Shown: in pieces, positions 1 to 10,734 of the stretch
How the letters are laid out: every line of letters begins with the position of its first letter
Position numbering within the stretch: position 1 is the stretch's first letter
Assembly: GCA_012064415.1 (NCBI GenBank)
Contig: SSNU01000280.1
Coordinates: 1 to 64,000 of the forward strand
Direction of reading: 5' to 3'
Source: Gyrodactylus bullatarudis
Taxonomy: Eukaryota > Platyhelminthes > Monogenea > Gyrodactylidea > Gyrodactylidae
Length of the DNA stretch: 64,000 bases
The notes under the pieces: model-generated
Database searches by the model: none
Seen by the model: the letters and a program-made list of their open reading frames with translations, nothing else
What the model was told of the DNA's origin: nothing
Translations under genes and position numbers: made by a program

Positions 1-215
1 GAAGAGAACCGACGAAAATAAAGCTTTATTCACCAATAATCCTTCGTTCGTTCTTAACACTAGCATGACTTCGAGTCAGCAAGCTCAAAATATTTTTGAG
101 GAAATCAGGCAACTCTTGTCTTCAAAAAATTCTTTTCTTATATATCTACAAATATGATTTTAAGCGGATTTTCGGACGTTTTTGATAAATTACGTGAATC
201 ATATCATCGCCAAAA
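1..215 (+). repeat. Terminal-repeat remnant of a Penelope-like element
   Basis: Positions 163-180 carry the word GGATTTTCGGACGT, followed by a TTACGTGAAT stretch. The same block recurs at about 5303-5340 and 7152-7195, and in diverged form near 45890-45940 (opposite strand) and 50105. At most of these sites it lies next to Penelope-like coding remnants, so I read it as the repeated end (pseudo-LTR) of that family. No gene is visible here. Confidence 0.45.
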
Positions 216-221
216 GCATTT

Positions 222-437
222 TTGAATTTTGGACTATCTATTGTTATAAGAGATCACACCCCAACAAAAATTTGTCGTGATTGTATATCCCTAATAACTC
301 AAACTAAAACTAAGAAGATCGAAGTGGTATCATGGGAAGTTCCTGTAAATCACGACATCGATTGTTACTTTTGTAACAGTCATAAAATACAGTACAAACC
401 AGCTACTAATTTTTTGACTACAATATGCTTATACTAA
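222..437 (+). pseudogene. Fragment of a repetitive NHxxDCYFC-type protein
   Basis: The 71-residue frame contains ICRDCI, then a VSWEVPVNH segment running into DCYFC. From memory, the pattern Cys-x-x-Cys, a WxxPxNHxxDCYFC block and a Lys/Tyr-rich tail recurs in a large family of uncharacterised repetitive proteins in arthropods and other invertebrates. The expected continuation after the block is missing. It has no recognisable start and sits between a Penelope terminal repeat and a piggyBac fossil, so it is probably a transposon-borne or decayed copy. Function is unknown and the family link is tentative. Confidence 0.35.
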
Positions 438-458
438 TAAGAGACAAATAGGTACTCT

Positions 459-2258
459 GTGCACAACCAATTTGGATTTATGTTTACTGATGTAGAAATA
501 ATGCGGTTCATTGGGACAATTATTATACTCTGTATCAATGGTACGAAAAGAATCCGGCAAGCTTGGAATAAGGATATCAGAATTCCAGTCATCCAGAAGA
601 ATATTTCAAGAACAAAATTTAAGAACATAAACAAGTGTCTTCATTTTCAAGATAATCGAACAATAATTAGCAACAGAAAACTTGAAGATTACGATAGACT
701 AGCAAAAATAAGAACCTTCATAGAAATATTCAGAAACAATTGTTTGAAAATCGAATCTCTTAAGAATCAGAGCATAGACGAACAAATAATTTGAAAAGAA
801 AATAATTATTTTACCCAGGGTAGTTTCTCAATATTATCGAAATATGGGCGGGGTTGATAAATTCAATATGATGGTTTCAATAAATCGATATAAAAGAAGG
901 AGATTTAAATGGTTTTAGAAGTTCTTTTATTGGGCAATAAACTCAAGTGAATGGTTGGTTACTCAGTAAAAGAGATGGAAATAAAGAGGACTTCTTCTCA
1001 TTTTGTTTGGAGGTGGGTATAGCTCTTTTATTGAAGTAAACCTACAAGCAGAAACGAGCCATTTTGATCCAGATATCCCTAAAGCCTGTATTCCAAGTAG
1101 ACCTGTCCATCCGCACTCGATACGATATGGTGTCAATAATATCGAAGAATATCGCTAATTCAAACCAATAAAGTTTCTCATCTCAAGAACAATCATAAAA
1201 ATGAGCCGTGATGGACTATCATTGACGAGAACAGGCTGGCCAAGTTAAATAAGTCCTTCGCCTCATCCAAATTAGTGTCAAATTTCGGACCAAATGTTCT
1301 TACCCAAATTAAGGCTTGTTTTTTGATTCCTACATTCAAGTTGAAAGTTTTAATTCATTCATCTCAACGGTAGATGATCCAAATTTTCTTGAGTATTCGA
1401 ATCCAAATCTATATCATAAAAAAACATATCCTAGAAGGCTGATATTTATTATTTTGTATTTAAACGGAATAATTCCTACAATAATTGCATTCGAAAGTAT
1501 TCAGTGTGTCTCGAAGAAACATGGTCAAAAAATTCATCAAACTCTTAAGGTTGAGAATTGAGCTATAACTTGGAATCGTTTGAGTATAAGATCACTAAAT
1601 ATAATGAGTAATTTATAATGACAAAAAGACATGTGAAATCTTTACTGAGGGGGGGAGGTATTATTTTTCTGCCCTATAGATGATATTAAGGGAATTCAAT
1701 ATCTCTTTCGGTATATTGATGTAGCTCGATATATACCCATATCGAAAAATATCGAATATCGAAAGTCGATATGGACAGGTCTAATTCCAAGAATGGTTCC
1801 ACGTAATCAAAGGAAGCGGTGCGAATTAAAATACTGTAGCAAAATCACTCAAATTATGTGTCTACGTTGTAATAAAGCATTTTGTATTGTTGATACCAGA
1901 AAATTTTTGCTACTTCAAATCAGTATTTTAAAAATTGCTATTTTCAAATCAAAATAATATGATGACTTTGAAACCAAATGTATACTGTAGTATACAATTT
2001 TCAACAGCCTATAAATTTGGAAAAAAAATTTTTTGAAAAGTTTTTCTATATTATAAGAACAGATATGATAGTCTAGAATGAATATCAAAGGATTTTGATT
2101 CAAAAAAATGAATGATTTAAAAAAAAGTTATTTTAGCATCAGTAGATTTCTTATTAGATAATCGTACATATTTAAAAAATTGTAAAAAAAATTATTATCT
2201 AAATTATTTGACAAGATTTAGTTTGGTATACTACAGTATACATGTTTGGCTGAAAGGG
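459..2258 (+). mobile_element. piggyBac transposon fossil (transposase with deletion and stops)
   Basis: The frame from 459 to 794 matches the piggyBac DDE domain: EIMRFIGTIIIL-type start, a KxSRTKFKNINKCLHFQDN-like block, and SIDEQI, which holds the first catalytic Asp. The region with the second Asp is deleted. The sequence resumes near 840 with MGGVDKFNMMVSINRYK, which holds the third Asp, and then meets an in-frame stop. The C-terminal cysteine finger is found after the hAT insertion, at about 1792-1885, with pairs CELKYC and CLRCNKAFC. The right end appears to be 2258, where GGG abuts TTAA (2259-2262). The palindrome TATACTACAGTATA just inside is echoed near 1981. No matching left end was found. 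The copy is non-functional. Confidence 0.8.
1098..1783. mobile_element. Non-autonomous hAT element with 8-bp target duplication
   Basis: The ends are inverted: TAGACCTGTCCAT at 1098-1110 and its complement ending at 1783. Both sides carry the identical 8-bp word ATTCCAAG (1090-1097 and 1784-1791), the target duplication expected of hAT transposons. Subterminal DNA is rich in ATCGATA-like words. An 81-codon frame at 1316-1561 lies inside, but I recognise nothing in it and no hAT transposase is present. Removing the element and one duplication rejoins the interrupted piggyBac finger region in frame. Confidence 0.85.
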
Positions 2259-2269
2259 TTAACTAGCTT

Positions 2270-2880
2270 TATAAGAAGAAAATATATTTGAAACCATACG
2301 GGCATTTCTTAAAGCATCATCAGTGGTATTACTTTAAAAATGTTTAAAAGTTCATTCACAAATAATAGAAGAAATTCTAAAATTTAAAGAAAATAAGAAT
2401 AAAATTCAAGCTGAAAAGACATCAAAACTCTCCAATAAATAACAACAGCGGAAAGAAAAGTGAAAAAGCTCATATAGGCCAGGGTAGTTGAAGGTTATAT
2501 AAATAGTTTTTTGAACACATAGATTAGGTTTGTATAGATTGATAAAGAATTTATCTCTAACCCATACTTCTATACTGTCATCATCTGGATTTTTGTAAAA
2601 AAAGGAAAAGTTCGAAACTAAAGTAGCATGTTTCTCCTTTTTGATATGCCTAGTTACCGTAGTGTCCTTATTCAGATGATCACTAGATCTTGTAGACAGC
2701 TTCCTACCCATGTAAGAAGCACGACAGTCACATTTGATTATATAAATTAGTAGAGTCTTCTCTTCCGGCTTGAGTAAATCTTTATGAATCAAACTAAACA
2801 GTCTCTGTGTTTTAAATACAATTTTCAATTGTACATTATTGTAATGTTGATTAATGAAATTGTTGAGTCTCATGAAAATT
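2270..2880 (-). mobile_element. Penelope-like element, GIY-YIG end (lineage 1, decayed)
   Basis: The minus frame 2873-2406 starts in the linker after the reverse transcriptase (QLKIVFKTQRLFSLIHKDLL) and runs into a GIY-YIG-type nuclease. Visible are the paired cysteines KCDCRASY, then RKLSTRSSDH and TRHIKKEKHA with the conserved histidines. The YIG position reads YMG. The reverse transcriptase is absent, so the copy is 5'-truncated. The downstream part (RDKFFINLYKPNLCVQK and the FHFSFRCC tail) is shared with the 4440 and 46010 copies. The word AAAGCATCATCAGT near 2312 belongs to the repeated end of the family. Confidence 0.8.
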
Positions 2881-2884
2881 TTAG

Positions 2885-3820
2885 TTTTCTAAATTTCATA
2901 TATTGACATCCTCATCCCTATTGTCAGAAATATTAATGAATTTGTCTAAAAATTAGTATAACCATTCTCCATCGAACACAACTTTGAATTTTCTATTTTA
3001 TTTGACCATTCCTCCGGAAATTTACCTACGATATAATATGTATAATATTTTAGATTGAAAATAATGTTAAACTTGAAGAAAATTCTGACGACGAGAGTTC
3101 ATCTTGCTCTGATATGGAAAGTTAACACGAATATTTTAATTTCAATAAACTAATATTTCAATATATATTCTATAGTTTTAAATACATATGTTCCAGTATT
3201 TATTATACTTAAATATGATCTAAGCATTCTAACTATGAATTCAGAGTTTTTTTTCGACACAGGCAGACTTTAACTTAGTAAAAAACAAAAAAAGAGTATA
3301 ACCAAGTAGTTTTTCAGGGAGCTGTTCGGCATAGATCGCTTATAATGTTTTTTGCTTGCAACCTATATCCAAGCGAATCCTGTAAGATGGGACAAACCAA
3401 AAAAATCTTGGGTGTGAGATTGTTTCATCACAAAGCTTAACAAGATTTTTGTGTCTAAAATACTGGAGAAAAAAATCAGATTCATTTTTTGTGATCAAGA
3501 GTCGAGAAATACAAAAAAATCCAAAAATATAATAGATTTGTATTATTAGATAGGCACACATGAAAGGAATCTACCTAATTTTGGTACATACACGGGTTCG
3601 ATATTCATAAATTAGCAAAATGAATATAAGGAAAATTCTCGGCGCGCGCCAAAATTCAAGATATGAGTCGAAATTGATAAGTTTTTTATCAGTTTCTAAT
3701 AGTATACTTTTTAATTCAAAATTCTGCCAAATAAAGAATTTTTCTAATTCAGTATTATGAGAAGATGAGATCAGCTCGATTGTATAAATTGAAAATAACT
3801 AATCTTTCGTGAACTAATCC
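2885..3820. other. No gene seen
   Basis: AT-rich sequence with no homologous frame that I recognise. A minus-strand frame at 3561-3340 shows no family motif and is treated as chance. Confidence 0.5.
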
Positions 3821-3823
3821 CTG

Positions 3824-3883
3824 TGGACCCCATTTGTATTGATTTTCCTATGTCATTTTAGTCATTTCCAGGGCGAGGGTTAA
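3824..3883. mobile_element. Truncated piggyBac-type MITE (right end only)
   Basis: The segment ends CATTTCCAGGGCGAGGG followed by TTAA (3880-3883), the same right end as the complete 82-bp element at 26525-26606. The internal part GACCCCATTTGTATTGATTT also matches that element. The left inverted repeat is missing, so this is a truncated copy. Confidence 0.7.
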
Positions 3884-4439
3884 ACGCTATCTTGCTCTAG
3901 AAATTGTAAATGAATCTGTTCATCTTTTATAATTTATGCCTGATTCATAATGCATTATTAAGCCAAAATCAAGGCAACAAAAATATCAGTGAGAGTGGGA
4001 GATGAATGTTAGGAGTGGGAAAGATGGCCGGATAGAAATGTAGGAGGGTGTGAGTATAAAAAACATTACGTCATAGTAGAGGTTTATGTGTGACTAATTT
4101 CACAATTCCCCCATACACTAGGTAAGTATGAAAACGACCAGAAAAAAATGGGGGTCTGTGTAGAATCTTTCTGTATTTTGAGATTTCATACAAAATTTAA
4201 CCCATTTTAGATCTAATATTTGAACTTGAATTTCTCTCAAGATTCGAATGATTTCGTATCAAAAATATGTAGCACGGCACAACTTGATATTCTCTATCGA
4301 ACAGTACCAAAATTATTCGCGTGAAAATTCAAAAATTTAAGTTTCTTATTAGGGCAGGTAGAAGATTAATTTTTAATCCATGATGTAAAGGAGAAAATTT
4401 GGATATTAAACATATATATTGAAGTAGGGTTAAGGCTTG
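3884..4439. other. No gene seen
   Basis: AT-rich sequence without a recognisable coding region or repeat end. Confidence 0.45.
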
Positions 4440-5345
4440 AGAAATCAGCATCTTTGTTCAAAGAATTTGGGAAAAGTCTTCATTTTCACGAAAGACGGTA
4501 TAGCTATGGGTTGGTCTTTAAGTCCTCTTTTAGCTGGTTAGAACTTAATCAAATGTCTGAAACAATTAATTCCTTCACTGATGTGTACATCAGATATGTT
4601 GACGACACTTTTATTTTGAGGAAACCGAATGTATCATCAGATGACTTTTTCTTAAAGATGAATTCATTTCATCCCAATCTTAAATTTACTATGGAAAGAG
4701 AATCTAATGATTTTCTGAGTTTCTTAGATGTTAAACTAACTAGAAAAGATGATGGCTCAATTCAAATAAACATCTTCAAGAAAAAGACGGACAATGGCAA
4801 ATATCTGCAATTTGCTAGTTTTAGTCCTATTTCACATAAAGTTGGTCCTGTAATCGGATTGAGTAAGAGAATAAGAAGGATAGCGAGTCCAGAGAAAATT
4901 CCTAAGGAAATAGAGAATTCGAAGTTGTGTTTAATGGAAAATGGGTATCCCACTAAATTTGAGGACAAATTTATCACCTAACCTAAATTCTTCATAAATC
5001 GATATAAACCAAACTTATGTGTTCGAAAAAACTATTCTTATAATCTTCAACTAACTTGGCCTATGTAAGCTTTTTCACTTTTCTCTCCACTGTTGCTATT
5101 TATTGGAGAGTTTTGATGTTTTTCAGCTTACATTTATTCTAATTTTCTTCAACTTTTACTATTTCTTTCATAATTTTTAGATTATTATTTTCATTCACCT
5201 TTTAAGTTTTATCATTATCAAAGAGACAATACTGATGAACCTTTGAGAAATGTACATTTGGTGTTTATATATCCTTTTTCTAATTTTCCAATTATAATTT
5301 TATGTGGATTTTCGGACGTATTTGAAAATTTACGTGAATATTTTT
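4440..5345 (+). mobile_element. Penelope-like element, reverse transcriptase fragment (lineage 1)
   Basis: The frame 4454-4981 carries the C-terminal half of a Penelope reverse transcriptase. It shows VYIRYVDDTFI with the catalytic YVDD box, HPNLKFTMERESNDFLSFLDV, and KTDNGKYLQFASFSPISHK of the thumb region. After 4981 the frame jumps straight to the FFINRYKPNLCV tail, so the linker and most of the GIY-YIG domain are deleted compared with the 5890-6960 copy. The 3' untranslated end (about 5085-5260) and the terminal word at 5303-5320 follow. The copy is defective and lacks the N-terminal half. Confidence 0.85.
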
Positions 5346-5889
5346 ATCGTAATAATCATAATCTCTTGAAACAAGCGGTGCTGCCGAAATTCCAAATAAG
5401 TGGGGCCTCAAAAGTATGACCAGATGGAATCTTTAGCGCAAAAGAAAAATTGAAATATGCCTTTTTGGTGTTTTTATGTCATTTATGAAATCTTAGTCAT
5501 AATTTAAGATTTTATAATTTTCTACTTAAAAGTAGTTCACTAAACTTTCATCAGAAAACTCTTTTTCTCATATTTTCGACTTTCCTAGAATCAGGATTGA
5601 TCATTTTTTGAGTTTAAAAATAGTGCGAATCTGATTGGTCAAAAAAGAAGTATTCTTATACGTAGTACGCTTAACTTCCTAGAAATGTATTATCCGAAAA
5701 ACTAGACGGGTGGAGGTGGGGTCTGGCTGTTTATTTCTAGTTATTTAATTCTGATGTAAAATTTAACGCTGATCACGAATCTGGTATTTAAAAAAATTTA
5801 GCTGTCTAGCAAAAAACAAATTTTTGAAATTTCGAAAAACACCTCTTAAATTTTTATTTAATGAGAGGATAAATACACTAGAGTAATTA
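5346..5889. other. No gene seen
   Basis: AT-rich spacer between two oppositely oriented Penelope-like copies. No frame or repeat end recognised. Confidence 0.4.
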
Positions 5890-6960
5890 ATTTTATATCA
5901 TCTGAAAGTAGAATAAATGGTTGCAGTTTTATTTATCCCAATAGGCTGTCGATCAACAAGAATAAAATTCATGATATAAGCCTCATGATTTTCCTGTTTG
6001 ATGTGTCTTGTCACCGCTGTATCCTTCTTCAGGTGATCGTTTGATCTTGTTGATAATTTCCTAATTGTATGTCCTATATAAGAAGCTCCACAGTCGCATC
6101 GGAATTTGTAAAACAAAAGAGTCTTTTCTTCAGGCTTTAGTAAATCCTTATGAATCAAACTGAATAATCTTTGGGTTTTAAATACAATTTTCAATTGCAT
6201 ATTATCATAATGTTGATCGATAAGATTAACCAGTCGTCTTCTTACATCATTACTGAAACCGTCACCTTTAAAATTAAGTTTCATGAAGATGGTTGTCTTC
6301 TCTCCTTCATCTCTGTCAACCCTTTCATCTACATCATCAGACATATTGATGAATTTGTCTACAAATCTGTTGGGATAACTATTCTCATTTAAACGTAATT
6401 TTGACACTTCTATTTCTTTTGGTCATTCCTCTGGACTAGCAACCCTTCTTATCTCTTTCCTAGACCAATTACTAAGCCAACTTTATGAGATAGAGGACTG
6501 AAACTGGCATAATGAAGATATTTTATCTATTATCAGTCTTCTTCTTGTAGACATTTCTTAGTATTGATCCATCCTCCTTCCTAGTTAGTTTGACATCTAA
6601 GAAACTCAAACTCTCATTAGACTCTTTTTCCATAGTAAATTTAATATTAGGATGAAACGAATTCATCTTTAAGAAAAAATCGTCTGCTGAAACATTTGGC
6701 TTCATCAAAATAAAAGTGTCGTCAACATATCTGATATATATATCAGTGAAAGTATTTATAGCATCAGACATTTTATTTAATTCTAACCAACCTAAGAAGA
6801 TATCTGCTAAAAGAGGTCTGTTTTGAAAAGACAAAGGAACATTAGTACAGCAAATCCTAACAAGATCTGCTATCTCATTACCCTGCATTTCAAAACCATC
6901 ATGTTCATCAATAAAAGATTTAATAACATCTAGGGTCTCCTCAATATTATAATATTAATA
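5890..6960 (-). mobile_element. Penelope-like element, RT plus GIY-YIG (lineage 1)
   Basis: Reading the minus strand from 6888, a reverse transcriptase fragment shows RICCTNVPLSFQ, LLADIFLGWLE and IYIRYVDDTFI. It stops at 6523 just after KKTDNR. Similarity continues in another frame through the KYLHYASFSPLSHK-like stretch. A second frame (6407-5898) then gives the linker and the best-preserved GIY-YIG of this lineage: KFRCDCGASYIGHTIRK, then STRSNDHLKKDTAVTRH. The N-terminal part is missing and a frameshift separates RT from nuclease. It is the template for recognising the other lineage-1 fragments in this window. Confidence 0.85.
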
Positions 6961-7200
6961 TTATTTATGTGTCACTACTGATGAACCATAAAGAAATGTA
7001 CATTTGGTGAATAAAACTTTTTCTTCTATAACTACAGTCGGAACCGAAACTCAATGGCCACCCTCTTTTAAGAAACTCCGATAAAGTTGTATATATATTT
7101 TTGATCTATTCTTGATCTATTCCTACTGAAATGTATATATAACTGATTTTAGGCGGATTTTCGGACGTTTCTGATAAATTACGTGAATCATATCAATGCC
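6950..7200 (+). repeat. Penelope lineage-1 terminal repeat
   Basis: It contains TGTCACTACTGATGAACC, then AAATGTACATTTGGTG and, at 7152-7170, GCGGATTTTCGGACGTTT followed by TTACGTGAATCATATC. The same order occurs at 5230-5340. It abuts the minus-strand copy at 5890-6960 in opposite orientation, so the pair is arranged head to head. Confidence 0.6.
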
Positions 7201-7204
7201 AAGA

Positions 7205-8035
7205 TCATTTCACTAAATATGTGCAGGTGCGACGTTTAGATAATAATAGCTCTTTGGAAGTATACAACACCATATTTCTTGATTTTGGACCTCCTCGATT
7301 CTTCGATCGGACAACGGAAGGGAATTTAAAAATTCTTTGGTTGAAAGAATCAGTAAATATCAGTCTTAAATATGTTCCTGGTAAACCAAGGTATAGTCAA
7401 AGCCATCTGTTGAACGAGCGAATCAAGTCATTGAAAAAATGCATGTTAAATTAAAAGAAGATCATCCCACAAAAGGATGGTCTACTGGCTTAAAGTTCAT
7501 CCAGTATATGAAGAATATACGATATCATTCTTCAATTAAAATGATGAGAAAATCGAAGAAAGCTCTCCTCAAGATTATGATAGATTAATCCTGGACGCAG
7601 AACTCCAAAAAAATCACGATGAGAATCGCAAGAAAATGATATCTAAGACGGCAAGAACTTTTGAAATCGGCCAAAACGTTTTAGAGTCCCAGAGGTTGAT
7701 AGGGCCAAGCTAGATAACAGAAACCTAGTTTGTGTTGTAGTAGAAGTCATTGATGAATCGTTCTACAAGGTTGGGACGAAGAATGGTGTAATTGATGGAC
7801 TGTATTCAGCAAATCAACTTAAACTTCTAGATGAAAGATTTCTCGATGTTGAAGATGTCCCCGAATGCAGTTTTTCTCTTAGAAGGCAGAGTTGTCTTCA
7901 ATCTCTGGTTGATGGTCAAGGGTTTCTGAGATGTGATTGTCGGACGAAATGTGTCTCAAATCGTTTCAGATGTAAAAAGAAGAACTTAATTTGCAATTCA
8001 AGATGTCAAAATAGCTTATATTGCAACAATAAATG
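7205..8035 (+). pseudogene. KRBA2-like integrase transposon fossil
   Basis: An rve-type integrase remnant. KYVQVRRLDNN and FLDFGPPRF resemble the strand leading to the second catalytic Asp, but the expected SDNG-like motif reads FDRT. Downstream, in changing frames, come KGWSTGLKFIQYMKNIRYH, then VDRAKLDNRNLVCVVVE, FYKVGTKNGVIDGLY, and a Cys-rich end with CDCRTKCVSNRFRCKKK and CNSRCQNSLYC. This order, integrase then a small beta domain then a CxC-like cysteine cluster, matches the KRBA2-like repetitive proteins of animals. Several frameshifts and stops make it dead. Confidence 0.65.
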
Positions 8036-8347
8036 ACTTTTCTACAATTCTCAACTAATCTTATATTTTTAAAATCTAATTTTGAGCTTTGGATTACTAA
8101 CTTAATATTTTGAACCTTGGTAATAAGTTTAACAAACTAGCCGGTTAAAATTGTATAGGAAGTCCCTAATAGGGACCCTACACTATTAGATTGTTTAAAC
8201 GATTAACAAAGTGAAATATTTAATGGAAATCAAAAAGATTATGAATCCGTATAATGATATCTGTTTGAAAAATTTAATTCAGTTAGCTAAACTTATTACT
8301 AAGTATCAAGATCAACAAGCTATATTTTATAGCTAGTTAATCTCAAC

Positions 8348-9150
8348 CCTAGAACGGAAAATCAAAAAAATCGAAAATATGATAAATTCGGGTTATTTTT
8401 AACCCAAACAAAATTTCAATAATGAATTAATTTATTCAGTACATATTTCATAAACAATCATTGCAAATAACTGAATAATGTTCTCTACAAGGAAAATCGA
8501 AACATTTCATACATTATCGATACCCTTCAGTAAACGACAGGTCTGCTTGTCTTTTATTAGAAGTCTTTTCCATCAGATTACTGCATAAAATTCTTTAGAA
8601 ATCTCCTACGGGCACTTTTTATCTTCTCATTCAGAAAAATTGGATTTTTCAAACAATAAGAACAGACATAAGAATTGTAGGCTGCTATATCGATGATGTT
8701 CCAAAAATGGGCTAATGGCCATCTTCTCGTGCCTCGTTTAGATGATAAATTTCGCACAACTTGATCCAAGGTATCGACTCCTCCCTTTGTTGAGTTGTAG
8801 TATTGAATTATTTCTGATTTGGAGCCACTGTCGTCGAAATTTTCATGGAGAGGATAACAAGACTACAGGTTTGTTTTTCTTCTGTCCATATCGGAGAATT
8901 GAAGTTTCTTCGTTATGAATATATTGCATTTCGCCCTGATTTATTTTTGTTGAACAAAAATCTTTGGGAAGAAATCTCCTGGATTTCCTGCAGGTTCCTA
9001 CGAGCGCTTTACTGTTTCCTGAAAGATATTTTGATAGAGCCTTCGATGTGAAAAAATTGTCGCAAATCACAGTACGACCTTTTCTAATGTAAGGTTGAAT
9101 GAGTTCTTTGACGATTTTAGTGCCTTAAGTGTAACTTCAACCTTGCTCAT
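8348..9150 (-). pseudogene. piggyBac transposase fossil, related to the 60.4 kb copy
   Basis: Reading the minus strand from 9150: KELIQPYIRKGRTVICDNFF has the second catalytic Asp. VGTCRKSRRFLPKDF and YGQKKNKPVVLLSS follow, then a stretch GGVDTLDQVVRNLSSKRG with the third Asp, then RRWPLAHFWNIIDIAAYNS. The end is a short cysteine finger, CREHYSVICNDCL. All these blocks occur in the same order in the element at 60468-62044, but this copy has frameshifts and stops and lacks its N-terminal half. The downstream end CCCTAGAACGG at 8354-8364 resembles the inverted repeat of the MITE at 48697, so this family may have supplied that MITE. Confidence 0.75.
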
Positions 9151-9239
9151 CAGTGCAACAAGAACATTTTTGTGATGGAATATGAGAATTCTATCATCAA
9201 TCAATCATAGATTAAGGGTCAACTTAGACAAATAAAATT

Positions 9240-10480
9240 TTCGCATGAAATCGGTTTCATATCTCGAATGTATCCTGGATGAGAATGGCAGACCGGACCC
9301 AAAGAAAGTGGATGACCTGCAGAAATTGAGACCACCAACATCAAAAGGCGAACTGCATTCCTTCTTCGGCCCTTTTATTAGTGACTTGCACAAACATAAG
9401 AAGTCATATAAAGTCCATATTTCTATCTATTCTTATGTATTCTCAAAAACTATTACTACGTATGAAAGGCTAACCAATCAGATTTCTTTTTGTAATATTG
9501 ATGTATTTATATTTGGCATGTAAAGACTGAAGATTATGCCCGAAATAGAGCTCAATCTTTTCATATTCTCAGGCATCGCCTTTCTTACAAAATGACTAGT
9601 AGTAGCATAGCCAAAGTTAAAGATGACTTAATTCAACACATGATAGAAGGGAAAAATTAGTGCATCATACTGATGATTTAGCTCATTTTGCTAAAGCCAC
9701 TTCCTGATATGATAGAAAGATAATTCGAAGTGGAAATTAATCAGAAATATAAGGTGAGATTATCTAGAAAATTTCAGTAATCTAGCATAACATGAAAAAT
9801 TCTTGAAACACATTATACTTGGTAATATTATTTTCGGAAGAATATTGCTTGATTCTGATTGGCCGCAATACTATTGGTCCAAATTGCAGTGAAAGTTACA
9901 CTTCAATCTTCACACAGCCGTGTCACTTTACAGAGCTTTTACCTGTAATTGTTGACGCTTTTTCGAGATACCCAAAAGTATTCAGTTATCCGATCCAAAT
10001 TCACAAAAGGTCATACAGATATTCAAAGATTTCATAACGAGGCATAGACTGCCAGCATCGCTAGTCTCCAAAAACGGTACGCAGTTCACCTTAAATTAAT
10101 TCGAGATTTGGTGCACCCAAAACGGAGTCCAACACTTGAAGTCACCTGCGTATCATCCACAATCGAACGGGCAAGCCGAACGATTTGTCGATACTTTGAT
10201 AAAAGATGTCTTGCGCCAAGGGCCGAGACAATACGGATATTCCTGACTTACTATCGAAACACGCCATCTGATCTATTAGGAGGGAAGACTCTAAATGAAG
10301 TCATGTATGGTCGTAAGATCCTAACCAATCTATCTCTGGTTACCCCAAATCGCATTTTCGTACATGAAGTGTACATTGAGCAATTGTACTTGGAGATTAT
10401 TCTCTTATTGAGTGTTCTGCAGCAACCTCCAGGATTCTCATGTTTATTTCAGACTTTGGAATTTCATCACCATTGATTGA
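9240..10480 (+). pseudogene. Ty3/gypsy LTR retrotransposon fossil (RT tail and integrase)
   Basis: At 9245-9380, YLECILDENGRPDPKKVDDL and PPTSKGELHSFFG match the connection region after a Ty3/gypsy reverse transcriptase. At about 9900-10330 an integrase core is readable across frames: IVDAFSRYPKVF around the first catalytic Asp, LVSKNGTQFT around the second, and SPAYHPQSNGQAERFVDT with the catalytic Glu. The second motif has Lys where the family has Asp, which alone would disable it. Gag, protease, RNase H and LTRs were not found. The copy is fragmentary and inactive. Confidence 0.75.
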
Positions 10481-10734
10481 ATATTCAATGATATCCTGTC
10501 TTCTTTCACTTAATTTCTTCTAAGTCTTAAAATTTTACAAGAAATACATGCTACAAAAGTTACTCGGACTCCCTTGAATCAACCCATCATTTTTTATTCA
10601 GGATTTGACCTTAAAATTTAACATTGTAACTCGTAAAGAATACCCCCTATTTTGGTCTCTCAGCTTAAAAAAATAATTTTTACTTAGAATAAAACGGACT
10701 CTTAATTTCGTCTGCAAATAGTGCCACGCCGTCA

